A DNA stretch of 22,736 bases, from positions 1-22,736 of the forward strand of contig JBCCFW010000124.1 in the NCBI GenBank assembly GCA_039029535.1, read 5' to 3'. The notes beneath the pieces are model-generated. The model ran no database searches, was not told where the DNA came from, and saw nothing but the letters and a program-made list of their open reading frames with translations. The position numbers and the translations under genes were made by a program. The stretch is from JBCCFW01 sp039029535. GTDB taxonomy: Bacteria; Acidobacteriota; JBCCFW01. Shown piece after piece: positions 8,570-17,524 of this stretch. How positions within the stretch are numbered: position 1 is the stretch's first letter; each line of letters starts with the position of its first letter.

Positions 8570-9150
8570 CAGGCGTCTCCCGGTTCGGCGGTGACGGCCT
8601 GACGACGCGTCGTGAACACGAGCACGCCGGCCATCGCGGCCACCAGCAGGATGGAGGACAGCTCGAAGGCCACGAGGTGCTCTTCGAAGAGCGGGCGCAC
8701 CAGCCACTGGATGGTGTCTCGCGTGGAAGCCGGCACTCCCGAGCTCGGGATGTCGAAGCCCATGCGGCAGGCGCAGGAGGCCATCGAGATGAAGAGCCCG
8801 ACGAAGGCGAGCGAAGCCGCGATGACCAGCACCTTGCGACCGGCACCGGACTCGGCGCCGAGGCTCGGTTGCTGGTCGACCTGCAAGAGCATGATCACGA
8901 ACAGGAAGAGGACGATGATCGCCCCCGCGTAGACCAGCACCTGGACCATGGCCAGGAACTGGGCGTTCATCAGCAGGTAGAGCGCCGCCGTGGCCACGAA
9001 GTGGACGACGAGCCAGGCGACCGCCGCGACGGGGTTCCGCCGGGTGACCACGGCCAGCGCCGACCCGAGGGCCAACAGGCCGAAGAGCACCTGGAAGAGC
9101 ACCGTGGGCTGCAACAGGTACGGCAGCCCCTGGGGGATGAAGTCGCTCAC
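8569..9150 (-). CDS. nuoJ: NADH-quinone oxidoreductase subunit J
   Basis: The 193-residue protein has five hydrophobic helices and the diagnostic third-helix region A-M-V-Q-V-L-V-Y-A-G-A-I-I-V-L-F-L-F-V, where the family has a pi-bulge important for coupling. The start is GTG at 9150, which overlaps the nuoI stop by 4 nt (GTGA). The open frame reaches further upstream but overlaps nuoI with non-NuoJ sequence, so the GTG is preferred. It belongs to the proximal membrane segment together with NuoA, H and K. Confidence 0.95.
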   Translation of the reverse strand: MSDFIPQGLPYLLQPTVLFQVLFGLLALGSALAVVTRRNPVAAVAWLVVHFVATAALYLLMNAQFLAMVQVLVYAGAIIVLFLFVIMLLQVDQQPSLGAESGAGRKVLVIAASLAFVGLFISMASCACRMGFDIPSSGVPASTRDTIQWLVRPLFEEHLVAFELSSILLVAAMAGVLVFTTRRQAVTAEPGDA

Positions 9151-9686
9151 GAGCGTCCCCTCTCGCGCGGCGGCACGGGGCCGCGCTCCTCGATCGGGTA
9201 GACGAAGGCCTCCCGCTCCTTGAGGCCCATTTGAAGGAGCTTCTCCTTCGGGAAGATGAGGTCCTCGCGGCGGGTCTGCGCGAGCTCGAACTCGTCCTTG
9301 AGGACGATGGCGATCTCGGGGCAGGCCTCCTCGCAGTAGCCGCAGAAGATGCAGCGACCGAAGTCGATGTCGAAGACCTTGGGCCGCCGCTCCTTGTCGA
9401 GGTCGGTCTCCTCGGCCTCGATGTAGATCGCCTGCGGTGGACAGGCGAACTGGCACATCAGGCAGGCGACGCAGCGCTCGTGGCCGTCGTCACCGGTGAC
9501 CAGCACCGGCGCGCCGCGGTAACCCGGCGGCAGCGGCCAGCGGACGTCGGGGTACTCGACCGTGAAGCGCGTTCTCCAGCGAAGGGCGTTGCTGAAGAAA
9601 TGCTTGATGGTCTGGAGCATCCCCCGGAGGACCTGGAAGAGGTAGAGCTCTTCCCACCACTTGAGCTCGTGTCGATGGACCTTCAC
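9147..9686 (-). CDS. nuoI: NADH-quinone oxidoreductase subunit I (two 4Fe-4S clusters)
   Basis: This 179-residue ferredoxin-like subunit of the peripheral arm carries clusters N6a and N6b, which pass electrons to N2 in NuoB. Both C-x2-C-x2-C-x3-C-P motifs are intact: C72, C75, C78, C82 and C112, C115, C118, C122. The start is a GTG at 9686; TAGGAG lies six bases upstream and is formed in part by the nuoH stop codon, so termination and re-initiation are closely linked. The C-terminal tail is charged and Pro/Arg-rich. Confidence 0.97.
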   Translation of the reverse strand: MKVHRHELKWWEELYLFQVLRGMLQTIKHFFSNALRWRTRFTVEYPDVRWPLPPGYRGAPVLVTGDDGHERCVACLMCQFACPPQAIYIEAEETDLDKERRPKVFDIDFGRCIFCGYCEEACPEIAIVLKDEFELAQTRREDLIFPKEKLLQMGLKEREAFVYPIEERGPVPPRERGRS

Positions 9687-9695
9687 GAGGAACTC

Positions 9696-10808
9696 CTAGT
9701 TCGCGACGAAGACGCCGGCGCAGGCCGCACCGATGACACAGGCAAGGGAGAGCGGCAGGAGCCGCTTCCAGCCCAGGGCCATGAGCTGGTCGTAGCGGAA
9801 GCGCGGCAAGGTCCAGCGCACCCACATCATGATGAACATGAAGAAGCCGACCTTGAGGACGAAGCTGGCGAGGCCGCAGAGACCGAAGAGAATCGGGTGC
9901 GACTCGAAGAAGGGATGTCCCCAGCCCGGGAACAGCCAGCCGCCGAAGAACAGGCTCGCCGTCATGGCGCAGCCCGTCAGCATGTTCGCGTACTCGGCCA
10001 GGAAGAACAGGCCGAACTTCATCGAGCTGAACTCGGTGTGATAGCCCGAGACCAGCTCGGACTCCGCCTCCGGCATGTCGAAGGGCAGGCGGTTGGTCTC
10101 GGCGAAGATCGAGATGACGAAGATGATCGTCGCGAGGAAGAGCGGCACGATGGAGATGAGCCGCGCGGTGCCCGTGCCGAAGCCGAAGAGATGCCACTGC
10201 CAGGGCCAGGGCCCCTGCTGCATGACGATCTCGTTCAGGTCGAGCGTGCCGGTGGCGATGATGGCCGTGAGGAAGCACAGCGTCAGCGGCAGCTCGTAGG
10301 AGATCATCTGCGCCGACGAGCGGATGCCGCCGAGGAGCGAGTACTTGCTGTTGCTGGCCCAGCCGCCGAGGGCGAGGCCGTAGACGCCCAGGGAGGCCAG
10401 GGCGAAGACGTAGAGCGCCCCGACGTTGACGTCGGCTGCCTGGAGCTGGATGACGCGACCGCCTTCGAGGACGACGTCACCACCGAAGGGGATGACCGCC
10501 ATCGTCGCCAGGGCAGGCATGAGCGCGAGCACCGGCGCCAGGATGAAGAACACCTTGTTGACGTGGTTCGGGAGGATGTCCTCCTTGAACATCAACTTCA
10601 CGCCGTCGGCGATCGGCTGCAGCAGGCCGAGCGGACCGCAGCGGTTGGGACCGATGCGTTCCTGGATGAACGACGCCGTGCGTCGTTCGGCGTAGACGAT
10701 GTAGGCGACGGCCCCCTGGATGACCCCGCCGATGATCGAGGCCTTGATGAAGGTCTCGACGATGAAGCTCCAGTTGGCCTGGAACCACTCGAGCAGCGAC
10801 GCGAGCAT
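9696..10808 (-). CDS. nuoH: NADH-quinone oxidoreductase subunit H
   Basis: The 370-residue membrane subunit anchors the peripheral arm and forms the quinone chamber with NuoB and NuoD. Family signatures are present: A-E-R-R-T-A-S-F-I-Q-E-R-I-G-P-N-R near the N-terminus, the L-Q-P-I-A-D-G-V-K-L segment, and the loop F-A-E-T-N-R-L-P-F-D-M-P-E-A-E-S-E-L-V with its conserved acidic residues. The ATG at 10808 shares one base with the nuoG stop (TGATG). Length is slightly above the 320-350 typical of the family. Confidence 0.97.
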   Translation of the reverse strand: MLASLLEWFQANWSFIVETFIKASIIGGVIQGAVAYIVYAERRTASFIQERIGPNRCGPLGLLQPIADGVKLMFKEDILPNHVNKVFFILAPVLALMPALATMAVIPFGGDVVLEGGRVIQLQAADVNVGALYVFALASLGVYGLALGGWASNSKYSLLGGIRSSAQMISYELPLTLCFLTAIIATGTLDLNEIVMQQGPWPWQWHLFGFGTGTARLISIVPLFLATIIFVISIFAETNRLPFDMPEAESELVSGYHTEFSSMKFGLFFLAEYANMLTGCAMTASLFFGGWLFPGWGHPFFESHPILFGLCGLASFVLKVGFFMFIMMWVRWTLPRFRYDQLMALGWKRLLPLSLACVIGAACAGVFVAN

Positions 10809-12622
10809 CAGGCGTCCTCCCCGGCGTCGTCGGTGGACTCCGACTCGGCAGGCGGGTCGAGCGAGAGCACGGGCAGCTCGAGACCGCGGCCGGTGCTGAC
10901 GGGCACGTTGAGTTGGCTGGGTCCACCCGCCGCCACGTGCACGGCCGGAGGCGGCGTGCTCGTGTCGAGGAAGGGCTGGTACTCACCCTCGGCGTAGGAA
11001 CGCGGCGCGCTGGAGAACAGCGGCGACGGCTCCTCGAGGTTCTCCCAGGCGTCAGCGTCCTTCTTGGCGCCGCACTTGCCGAGGGCGTCCAGGTCGAGAC
11101 CGGCGAGAGGACCATCCGTCGCGACGAGTCTTCCCGCGGAGGCGCCACCACCGAAAGCCACTTCATCCACCCCGGCGGCGATCGCGATGGCGCCCACGTG
11201 GACGACCAGGTCGCGCGCTTCGGCCGGCGCTGGAACGACTTGCTGCACGCGCTGAACGATGCCGTCGAAGTTCAGGAAGAGCCCGCTCTTCTCGAAGGCG
11301 TTCGCCAGGGGCAGGAAGAGCGACGCGTCGGGCTCCCAGCTCCGCTCGTGGGCGGTGAGCGCCGCCCAGTCGCCACCGCCGGCGGCCTTGCCGACGAGGT
11401 CGGCAGGCAGGCCGTGGTCGAGACGCATGTCGGCATCGACGACCAGCACGAAGGAGCGGCTCGCGAGACCGTCCACGTCGTCGCCGTAGCCCAACGCTCG
11501 AGCGCCGTTGCGGTTCGGCTGACGATCCTTGCGCTTGAGGATGTCGTCGAGATCGCCATCCTCGACGGCGGGGCAGGTGAGCAGCGCCTTCGGATCGAGC
11601 GCTCGGGCGAGGGTCGCCAGGGCCTCGAGCTCCTCCATGGTCTCGGCACCCGAGACGAGAACGCCCAGGAAACCGCTCTCCTTGTCGTTGGCCAGGGCAC
11701 GCAAGCGCTGTCCCAGGTTGGCCTGCGCAGCGACGAGGTTCTTGCCCGGTCCATGCTCGGCCGCGCGTCCGCCTCGGGCGTGGACGGGGCGCTCACCCTT
11801 GTCCATGTCCTCGAACATGAAGCGCCCGCTGTCGCAGATGAAGGACTTGTTCACCGCCGGGTTGCGCCGCGCACGGATGCGGCGGATGCGCGGCAAGCCA
11901 CGGCGCTCGGCGCGCCAGTCGACGGTCTCGTTGCAACCGCGACTGCACCCGGAACAGGTCGTGTCGACCGCGTGCAGGTACCAGACGCGGGACTCGAAGC
12001 GGAAGCTCTTGTTGGTGAGCGCTCCCACCGGGCACATGTCGACGATGTTGCCGGAGTAGTCGTTGTCGACCGAGCGGTTCTCGTGAACGTCGACGCAGCT
12101 GTGATGACCTCGGTTGGACATCGCCAGCTCAGCGGTCTCGGTGACCTCTTCGAGGAAGCGCACGCAGCGCGTACAGGAGATGCAGCGCTCCTGGTCGAGC
12201 ACCACGCGCGGCCCGATGGTCTTGCGCTTGTCCAGCTCGACCTTGGGCTCCTCCATCGAGGAGCGGTCGGGGCCGAAGAGGTAGGCGTACTGCTGGAGCT
12301 TGCACTCCCCTGCCTGGTCGCAGATCGGGCAGTCCAGGGGGTGGTTGATGAGCAAGTACTCGAGGACGTCGCGCTGGGCCTGCTGGACCTTCTCGCTCTC
12401 GGTGAAGATCTCCATCTTCTCGTTGACCGTCCACTGGCAGGACGGGATCAACTTCGGAGCGCCGGCCATCTCCACCAGGCAGGCTCGACAGTTGGCCGGC
12501 GAGGAGAGATCGGGGTGGTAGCAGTAGTGCGGGATCGCCGCGCCGTGACGGGCCGCCGCCTCGATGAGCAGCTCGCCTTCGCGGTAGTCGACCTCACGAC
12601 CGTTGAGCTTGAAGTTGGGCAT
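10808..12622 (-). CDS. nuoG: NADH-quinone oxidoreductase subunit G (short form)
   Basis: The 604-residue peripheral subunit has a complete set of iron-sulfur ligands: 2Fe-2S N1b (C34, C45, C48, C62), His-ligated N5 (H94, C98, C101, C107), N4 (C147, C150, C153, C197), and a C-x2-C-x3-C-x32-C set (C223, C226, C230, C263) matching off-pathway cluster N7, found only in some bacteria. The following molybdopterin-oxidoreductase-like domain is much reduced: about 340 residues follow N7, against about 640 in the 908-residue E. coli protein. The C-terminus is acidic. The ATG at 12622 follows the nuoF stop by one base. Confidence 0.93.
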   Translation of the reverse strand: MPNFKLNGREVDYREGELLIEAAARHGAAIPHYCYHPDLSSPANCRACLVEMAGAPKLIPSCQWTVNEKMEIFTESEKVQQAQRDVLEYLLINHPLDCPICDQAGECKLQQYAYLFGPDRSSMEEPKVELDKRKTIGPRVVLDQERCISCTRCVRFLEEVTETAELAMSNRGHHSCVDVHENRSVDNDYSGNIVDMCPVGALTNKSFRFESRVWYLHAVDTTCSGCSRGCNETVDWRAERRGLPRIRRIRARRNPAVNKSFICDSGRFMFEDMDKGERPVHARGGRAAEHGPGKNLVAAQANLGQRLRALANDKESGFLGVLVSGAETMEELEALATLARALDPKALLTCPAVEDGDLDDILKRKDRQPNRNGARALGYGDDVDGLASRSFVLVVDADMRLDHGLPADLVGKAAGGGDWAALTAHERSWEPDASLFLPLANAFEKSGLFLNFDGIVQRVQQVVPAPAEARDLVVHVGAIAIAAGVDEVAFGGGASAGRLVATDGPLAGLDLDALGKCGAKKDADAWENLEEPSPLFSSAPRSYAEGEYQPFLDTSTPPPAVHVAAGGPSQLNVPVSTGRGLELPVLSLDPPAESESTDDAGEDA

Positions 12623-12623
12623 G

Positions 12624-13894
<1,271 letters not shown>

Positions 13895-13898
<4 letters not shown>

Positions 13899-14431
13899 CT
13901 CACCGCTCCTTCACGCAGGGGCACGAGCTTCTCGCCCTCGACCCGGGCGCCGCCGCCGCCGTTCTTGACGTGCTCGAGCACGAGCTCGACCGTCTCCGGC
14001 GTGAGGCACTCGTACATGTCCTTGTCGATGAGCGCGCAGGGAGCCTTGTCGCAGGCCGCCAGGCACTCCTGCCAGCGCAGGCCGAAGGTGCCGGTGGGGT
14101 CGCTCTCCCCCACCTTGCAGCCGAGGGCCTTCTCCATGGCCGCCATGACCTTCGCGCCGCCCATGAGCTCGCAGGAGAAGGTGCGGCACACCCAGATGAC
14201 GTGCTCGCCCGGCTTGTCCTCGAAGAACATCGTGTAGAAGCGGATGACGCCCTGGACGTCTGCCGAGGAGATGCCGTAGCGCTCCGCCAACCAGTGGATG
14301 GCGTCCTCCGGCACGTGGCCGACCTCGTCCTGGACGGCGTGCAAGGCGGCCATGAGATTGGCGCGCTTGCGGTCCTCGGGGTACCGGGACTCCTGCTTCT
14401 CCAGCTTCTTTTCGAAGGCCTCGCCGTACAT
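13895..14431 (-). CDS. nuoE: NADH-quinone oxidoreductase subunit E (2Fe-2S)
   Basis: This thioredoxin-fold subunit of 178 residues holds cluster N1a. The ligand pattern is C82-x4-C87 and C123-x3-C127, as in the family. The segment I-R-F-Y-T-M-F before the first cysteine is also typical. The ATG at 14431 shares one base with the nuoD stop (TGATG). A short glycine-rich linker (158-162) precedes a 17-residue charged tail. Confidence 0.97.
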
Positions 14432-15690
14432 CAGCGGTCCACCTCTCCCAGCACCGGATCGAGGCTGGCGACGATGGCGACCAGGTCGGCGACCAGGCCC
14501 CCCTCACCCATGGGCGCCAGGCACCCCATGTTGACGAACGATGGCCCCCGGATCCGCATCCGGTAGGCCCGACCCAGGCCCTCGCTGACGAGGTACAAGC
14601 CGAGCTCGCCCTTGCTGCCCTCGATGGCCTGATAGACCTCGCCCGCCGGCGCGACCGGACCCTCGGTCACGATCATGAACTGGTGGATGAGGTCCTCCAT
14701 GCGGCTGAGGACCCGCTCCTTGCTCGGGAGCACGACCTTGCCGTCGTCGGCTTCGATCGGACCCGGCTCGAGCTTGTCGAGGAGCTGGAGGCAGATCCGG
14801 CAGGACTGACGCATCTCCTCGACGCGCACGAGGTAGCGGTCGTAGACGTCGCCCACCGAGCCGACCGGCACGTCGAAGTCGAACTCGTCGTAGTCGAGGT
14901 ACGGGAAGGCCTTGCGGACGTCGTACTCGACGCCGGTCGCGCGGAGGATGGGGCCGGTGATGCCCAGCGAGACCGCCTGCTCGCTGCTGATGGCGCCGAC
15001 TTCCTTGGTCCGCTCCATCCAGATCTTGTTCCGCGTGAGCATCGTCTCGACCTCGTCGAGCGACTTGGGGAACTCACGCAGGAAGATCTTGAGGGCGTCT
15101 TCCATGCCCGGCGGCAGGTCGCGCATGACGCCGCCGATGCGGGTGTAGGAGGTCGTGATCCTCGCCCCGCAGATCATCTCGAAGAACGAGAGCAGCTTCT
15201 CCCGCTCGCGGTAGCCCCAGAAGAAGACCGAGAGCGCGCCGATGTCGATGGCGTGGGTGCCGAGGAAGACGAGGTGGGCGGAGATCCGCGCCAGCTCGCA
15301 GGCCAGCAGCCGCAGGCGCCGCGCCCGAACGGGCACCTCCAAGTCCATCATCTTCTCGACGGTCATCGCGAAGGCGACGTTGTTCTGCAGGTTCGCCAGG
15401 TAGTCCCAGCGGTCGGTCCAGGGGATGTACTGGTTGTAGGTCTTGACCTCGGCGAGCTTCTCCATCCCCCGGTGGAGGTAGCCGAGGACCGGATCGACCT
15501 TGACGACGCGCTCGCCGTCGAGGGTCACGACCATCCGGAGCACGCCGTGGGTGGACGGGTGCTGGGGTCCCATGTTGACGACCATGCGGTCGTCGGAGAC
15601 CCGCTCGATGACGGTCTCGACCCGCTGAGCCTCGATGAGCTCGGGGGAGAGCCCCTCGCCGGCCTCCGGCAGCTGCGTGTTGGTGGACAT
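14431..15690 (-). CDS. nuoD: NADH-quinone oxidoreductase subunit D (49-kDa type)
   Basis: The product has 419 residues when started at the ATG at 15690. It is related to NiFe-hydrogenase large subunits and forms the quinone pocket next to N2. Seen are M-G-P-Q-H-P-S-T-H-G-V-L-R (40-52) with the quinone-site histidine, T-Y-N-Q-Y-I-P (84-90) with the tyrosine that meets the quinone headgroup in known structures, and the usual C-terminus D-P-V-L-G-E-V-D-R. A GTG two codons upstream (15696) is an alternative start, but a purine-rich GAGAG is better spaced for the ATG. A 45-nt gap separates it from nuoC, the longest inside the operon. Confidence 0.97.
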   Translation of the reverse strand: MSTNTQLPEAGEGLSPELIEAQRVETVIERVSDDRMVVNMGPQHPSTHGVLRMVVTLDGERVVKVDPVLGYLHRGMEKLAEVKTYNQYIPWTDRWDYLANLQNNVAFAMTVEKMMDLEVPVRARRLRLLACELARISAHLVFLGTHAIDIGALSVFFWGYREREKLLSFFEMICGARITTSYTRIGGVMRDLPPGMEDALKIFLREFPKSLDEVETMLTRNKIWMERTKEVGAISSEQAVSLGITGPILRATGVEYDVRKAFPYLDYDEFDFDVPVGSVGDVYDRYLVRVEEMRQSCRICLQLLDKLEPGPIEADDGKVVLPSKERVLSRMEDLIHQFMIVTEGPVAPAGEVYQAIEGSKGELGLYLVSEGLGRAYRMRIRGPSFVNMGCLAPMGEGGLVADLVAIVASLDPVLGEVDR

Positions 15691-15735
15691 GCTCACTCGC
15701 TCTCTTCGCGCTCTCGAACCCGGCCGACGGCCGAG

Positions 15736-16260
15736 CTAGTGACCGCGGTAGGGGAAGTCCTTGCGCAGGGGCCAGCCGTCGAAGTCGTCGGACATCAGGA
15801 TCCGCCGCGGGTCCGGATGACCGCGGAACGTGACCCCGAACATGTCGCGCGCCTCGCGCTCCATGAGGTTGGCCGACTCCCAGAGGGGCACGGCCGAGTC
15901 GACACCCTCGTCCGGGTCGGGGCAGGCGACCTTGAGCCGGACTCGGTGCCCCTCCTGGATCGAGACCAGGTGATAGACCACGTCGAAGGCCCCCAGGGGC
16001 GCGGGCCGGTGAGGCCAGTGCACGCAGGTCACGTCGACGAGGAGGTCGAAGCGGAGGCCCTCGTCGTCACGCAGACGTTCGAGCACCGCGAAGGAGTGGG
16101 AGGCCGGGATGCGGACGGCCACCTGGTCGCGAAAGGTCTCGACCAGGGGGACGTCGGGCACGGGCTGGCCACCGACCTCTTCGAGAATCGCCACGGTCCG
16201 ACGGGCCAGGGTCTCCTGGTCGAGCCCGCGGACCGACTGGCCGTCGGGGGCGGTCGCCAT
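15736..16260 (-). CDS. nuoC: NADH-quinone oxidoreductase subunit C
   Basis: The 174-residue product is the 30-kDa-type subunit of the peripheral arm, with no cofactor. The family signature E-R-E-A-R-D-M-F-G-V-T-F (about 133-144) followed by H-P-D-P-R-R-I-L and D-G-W-P-L-R-K-D-F-P is intact. The ATG at 16260 lies only 2 nt after the final stop of nuoB (16263-16265), not after the internal TGA of nuoB 164 nt away. This spacing supports translation through that TGA. It is separate from nuoD, not fused as in E. coli. Confidence 0.95.
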   Translation of the reverse strand: MATAPDGQSVRGLDQETLARRTVAILEEVGGQPVPDVPLVETFRDQVAVRIPASHSFAVLERLRDDEGLRFDLLVDVTCVHWPHRPAPLGAFDVVYHLVSIQEGHRVRLKVACPDPDEGVDSAVPLWESANLMEREARDMFGVTFRGHPDPRRILMSDDFDGWPLRKDFPYRGH

Positions 16261-16262
16261 CC

Positions 16263-16883
16263 TCAGCTCTCCCCGCCGTCGGGCACGACGGCCGGGCCGG
16301 AGCCCCCCGCCAGCGCCCGCGCGTTGGCACGTTCTTGCTCATCGGTCGTGGTCTTGTAACCCATGGCCACGACCTTCTCCTGCAACACTTGCAGTCCATA
16401 CAGGACCGCATCGGGTCGAGGCGGTCAGCCAGGGACGTAGACATCGACCGGGACGATGGTGTCGGCCCCTTGCACCACGCTGTACGTGTTGAAGGGACCA
16501 CCGGTCGATGCACACGCCCCCATGGCCATGACCCACTTGGGGAAGGGCATCTCGTCGTAGATGCGGCGGCAAGCCGGACCCATCTTTCGGGTCAGCGTGC
16601 CGGCGATGATCATGAAGTCGGCCTGGCGGGGTGAGAAGCGGAGCACCTCGGCGCCGAAGCGCGAGATGTCCCAGCGGGGCCCGACCATCGACATCATCTC
16701 GATGGCGCAGCAGGACAGGCCGAAGGGCATGGGCCACATGGCCCACTTCCGACCCTGCCCCACCGCCATGTCGAGCGGCTTCTTGAGGGCGTCGAAGTGG
16801 TCGACCAGGGCTTCGAACTTGGTGGTCAAGAAACCACCGGCCCCGTCCTTGGCCAGACCGGGGGGAACGCTCGGACTGCTCAC
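16263..16883 (-). CDS. nuoB: NADH-quinone oxidoreductase subunit B with in-frame TGA at the N2 cysteine (candidate selenoprotein)
   Basis: The frame encodes 206 residues including one internal TGA (codon 153). NuoB holds cluster N2, the last electron carrier before quinone. C58 and C59 (G-L-S-C-C-A-I-E-M-M) and C124 (M-G-A-C-A-S-T-G-G) are present. Codon 153 sits in V-Y-V-P-G-[TGA]-P-P-R-P-D-A, where the family has the fourth ligand cysteine. Each position equals the E. coli ligand number (63, 64, 129, 158) minus five. The frame after TGA stays conserved (V-L-Y-G-L-Q-V-L-Q-E-K-V) and ends at TGA 16263-16265, 2 nt before nuoC. The GTG start at 16883 overlaps the nuoA stop (GTGA). Read as selenocysteine, the protein is full length; read as stop, it is a 152-residue product lacking a ligand. 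A nonsense mutation or base-call error is the alternative. Confidence 0.9.
16379..16421 (-). promoter_or_regulatory. SECIS-like stem-loop just downstream of the nuoB TGA
   Basis: Numbering bases after the TGA from 1, the minus-strand RNA can pair 15-22 (UGCGGUCC) with 28-35 (GGACUGCA), giving an 8-bp stem with one G-U and loop UGUAU. Below it 4-10 (CCUCGAC) pairs with 39-46 (GUUGCAGG) with one bulged C and one G-U, separated by a small internal loop. The apical loop begins 23 nt after the TGA and has G as its second base. Bacterial SECIS elements are hairpins in the coding region right after UGA, with the loop roughly 16-37 nt away and a G among its first two bases. The fold was found by eye; no free energy was computed. 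Confidence 0.5.
16425..16427 (-). other. In-frame TGA at the N2 ligand position of nuoB (possible selenocysteine codon)
   Basis: The TGA replaces a cysteine codon (TGC or TGT) by one third-position change and is followed by C, as in the E. coli fdhF selenocysteine site. TGA is the ordinary stop of most nuo genes here, so the code is not globally reassigned. Confidence 0.6.
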
Positions 16884-17317
16884 GCGGCCTCCTGCTGGTG
16901 GGCGGCCTCGGCCTCGGCACGTCGCTCGCTGAGGCTGCGGGACCAGTCGAAGGCCCCCGCCCGGTAGAGGTAGACGTAGCCGACGACCAGGATCGCGATG
17001 AAGACCAGGAAGTCGATGAAGGCGATCATCTTCCAGGAGGTGTCGGCGACACCGCTGAAGTAGACGGCCCAGGGAAGGAGTAGCGCGACCTCGACATCGA
17101 AGAGGATGAAGAGGAGCGCCACGACGTGGAAGTCGATCGAGAAACGCTTGGTCGGCGCGTCCATCGGATCGAGACCACACTCGTAGATGGACTCCGAGGC
17201 CTGCGAGCTCCGGCGTCCCGACAGCAGCCAGGACAGGAACAAGACCCCGAGACCGGTCATCACCGACATGAAGATCATGAAGGCGATCGGCACGAAGGAG
17301 TGCGTGAGGGGGTTCAC
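16880..17317 (-). CDS. nuoA: NADH-quinone oxidoreductase subunit A
   Basis: This 145-residue, three-helix membrane subunit is the first gene of the operon. Family marks are Y-E-C-G-L-D-P (about 45-51) in the loop after helix 1, whose cysteine changes exposure in the active/deactive transition of related enzymes, and F-I-L-F-D-V-E-V-A-L-L-L-P-W in helix 2. The start is GTG at 17317 with GAGGT four bases before it. The C-terminal tail is Glu/Ala-rich. The stop overlaps the nuoB start (GTGA). Confidence 0.96.
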   Translation of the reverse strand: MNPLTHSFVPIAFMIFMSVMTGLGVLFLSWLLSGRRSSQASESIYECGLDPMDAPTKRFSIDFHVVALLFILFDVEVALLLPWAVYFSGVADTSWKMIAFIDFLVFIAILVVGYVYLYRAGAFDWSRSLSERRAEAEAAHQQEAA

Positions 17318-17414
17318 CGGAACCTCGATCCCGTCGGCCGATGCCCACGGTCTGCGGACGGAGCTTCACCCACGAGGGCAGACTGCGACCCGTCACTGTC
17401 GTCGGAGTGGCGCA

Positions 17415-17444
17415 ATGGTACCGACGGGGAGAGGGGCGTTTCAA
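17415..17444 (-). promoter_or_regulatory. Likely nuo operon promoter
   Basis: On the minus strand TTGAAA (17444-17439) is followed after 18 nt by TACCAT (17420-17415), giving a predicted start near 17408 and a leader of about 90 nt before nuoA. Both boxes are partial matches to the sigma-70 consensus. No operator is recognised. Confidence 0.4.
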
Positions 17445-17452
17445 GACGATGA

Positions 17453-17504
17453 CGACCCCACCGATCACGAAGACCGATGGGGTCGAGCGACCCGAAACGG
17501 GTCG
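17453..17504 (-). terminator. Two hairpins between the TPR gene and the nuo promoter
   Basis: Two inverted repeats lie downstream of the TPR gene stop: 17488-17493 with 17499-17504 (CGACCC, loop of 5, GGGTCG) and 17453-17460 with 17478-17485 (CGACCCCA with TGGGGTCG, loop of 17). Neither has a clear T tract, so they are weak terminator candidates. The second ends 9 nt before the proposed nuo -35 box. Confidence 0.35.
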
Positions 17505-17524
17505 GGCGCGAGCGCTGGCCGGAA

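Noticed and set aside
16263..16424. nuoB as a frameshifted or decayed pseudogene
   Set aside because: The frame before and after the TGA is the same, the sequence after it keeps the conserved NuoB C-terminus, and the final stop abuts nuoC. A fresh nonsense change or base error remains possible and is kept as the main alternative, but decay is not supported.
16428..17468. nuoB starting far upstream as a 347-residue protein
   Set aside because: The extra N-terminus overlaps nuoA and has no NuoB similarity. The GTG at 16883 in a GTGA junction gives the normal NuoB start and the exact ligand spacing.
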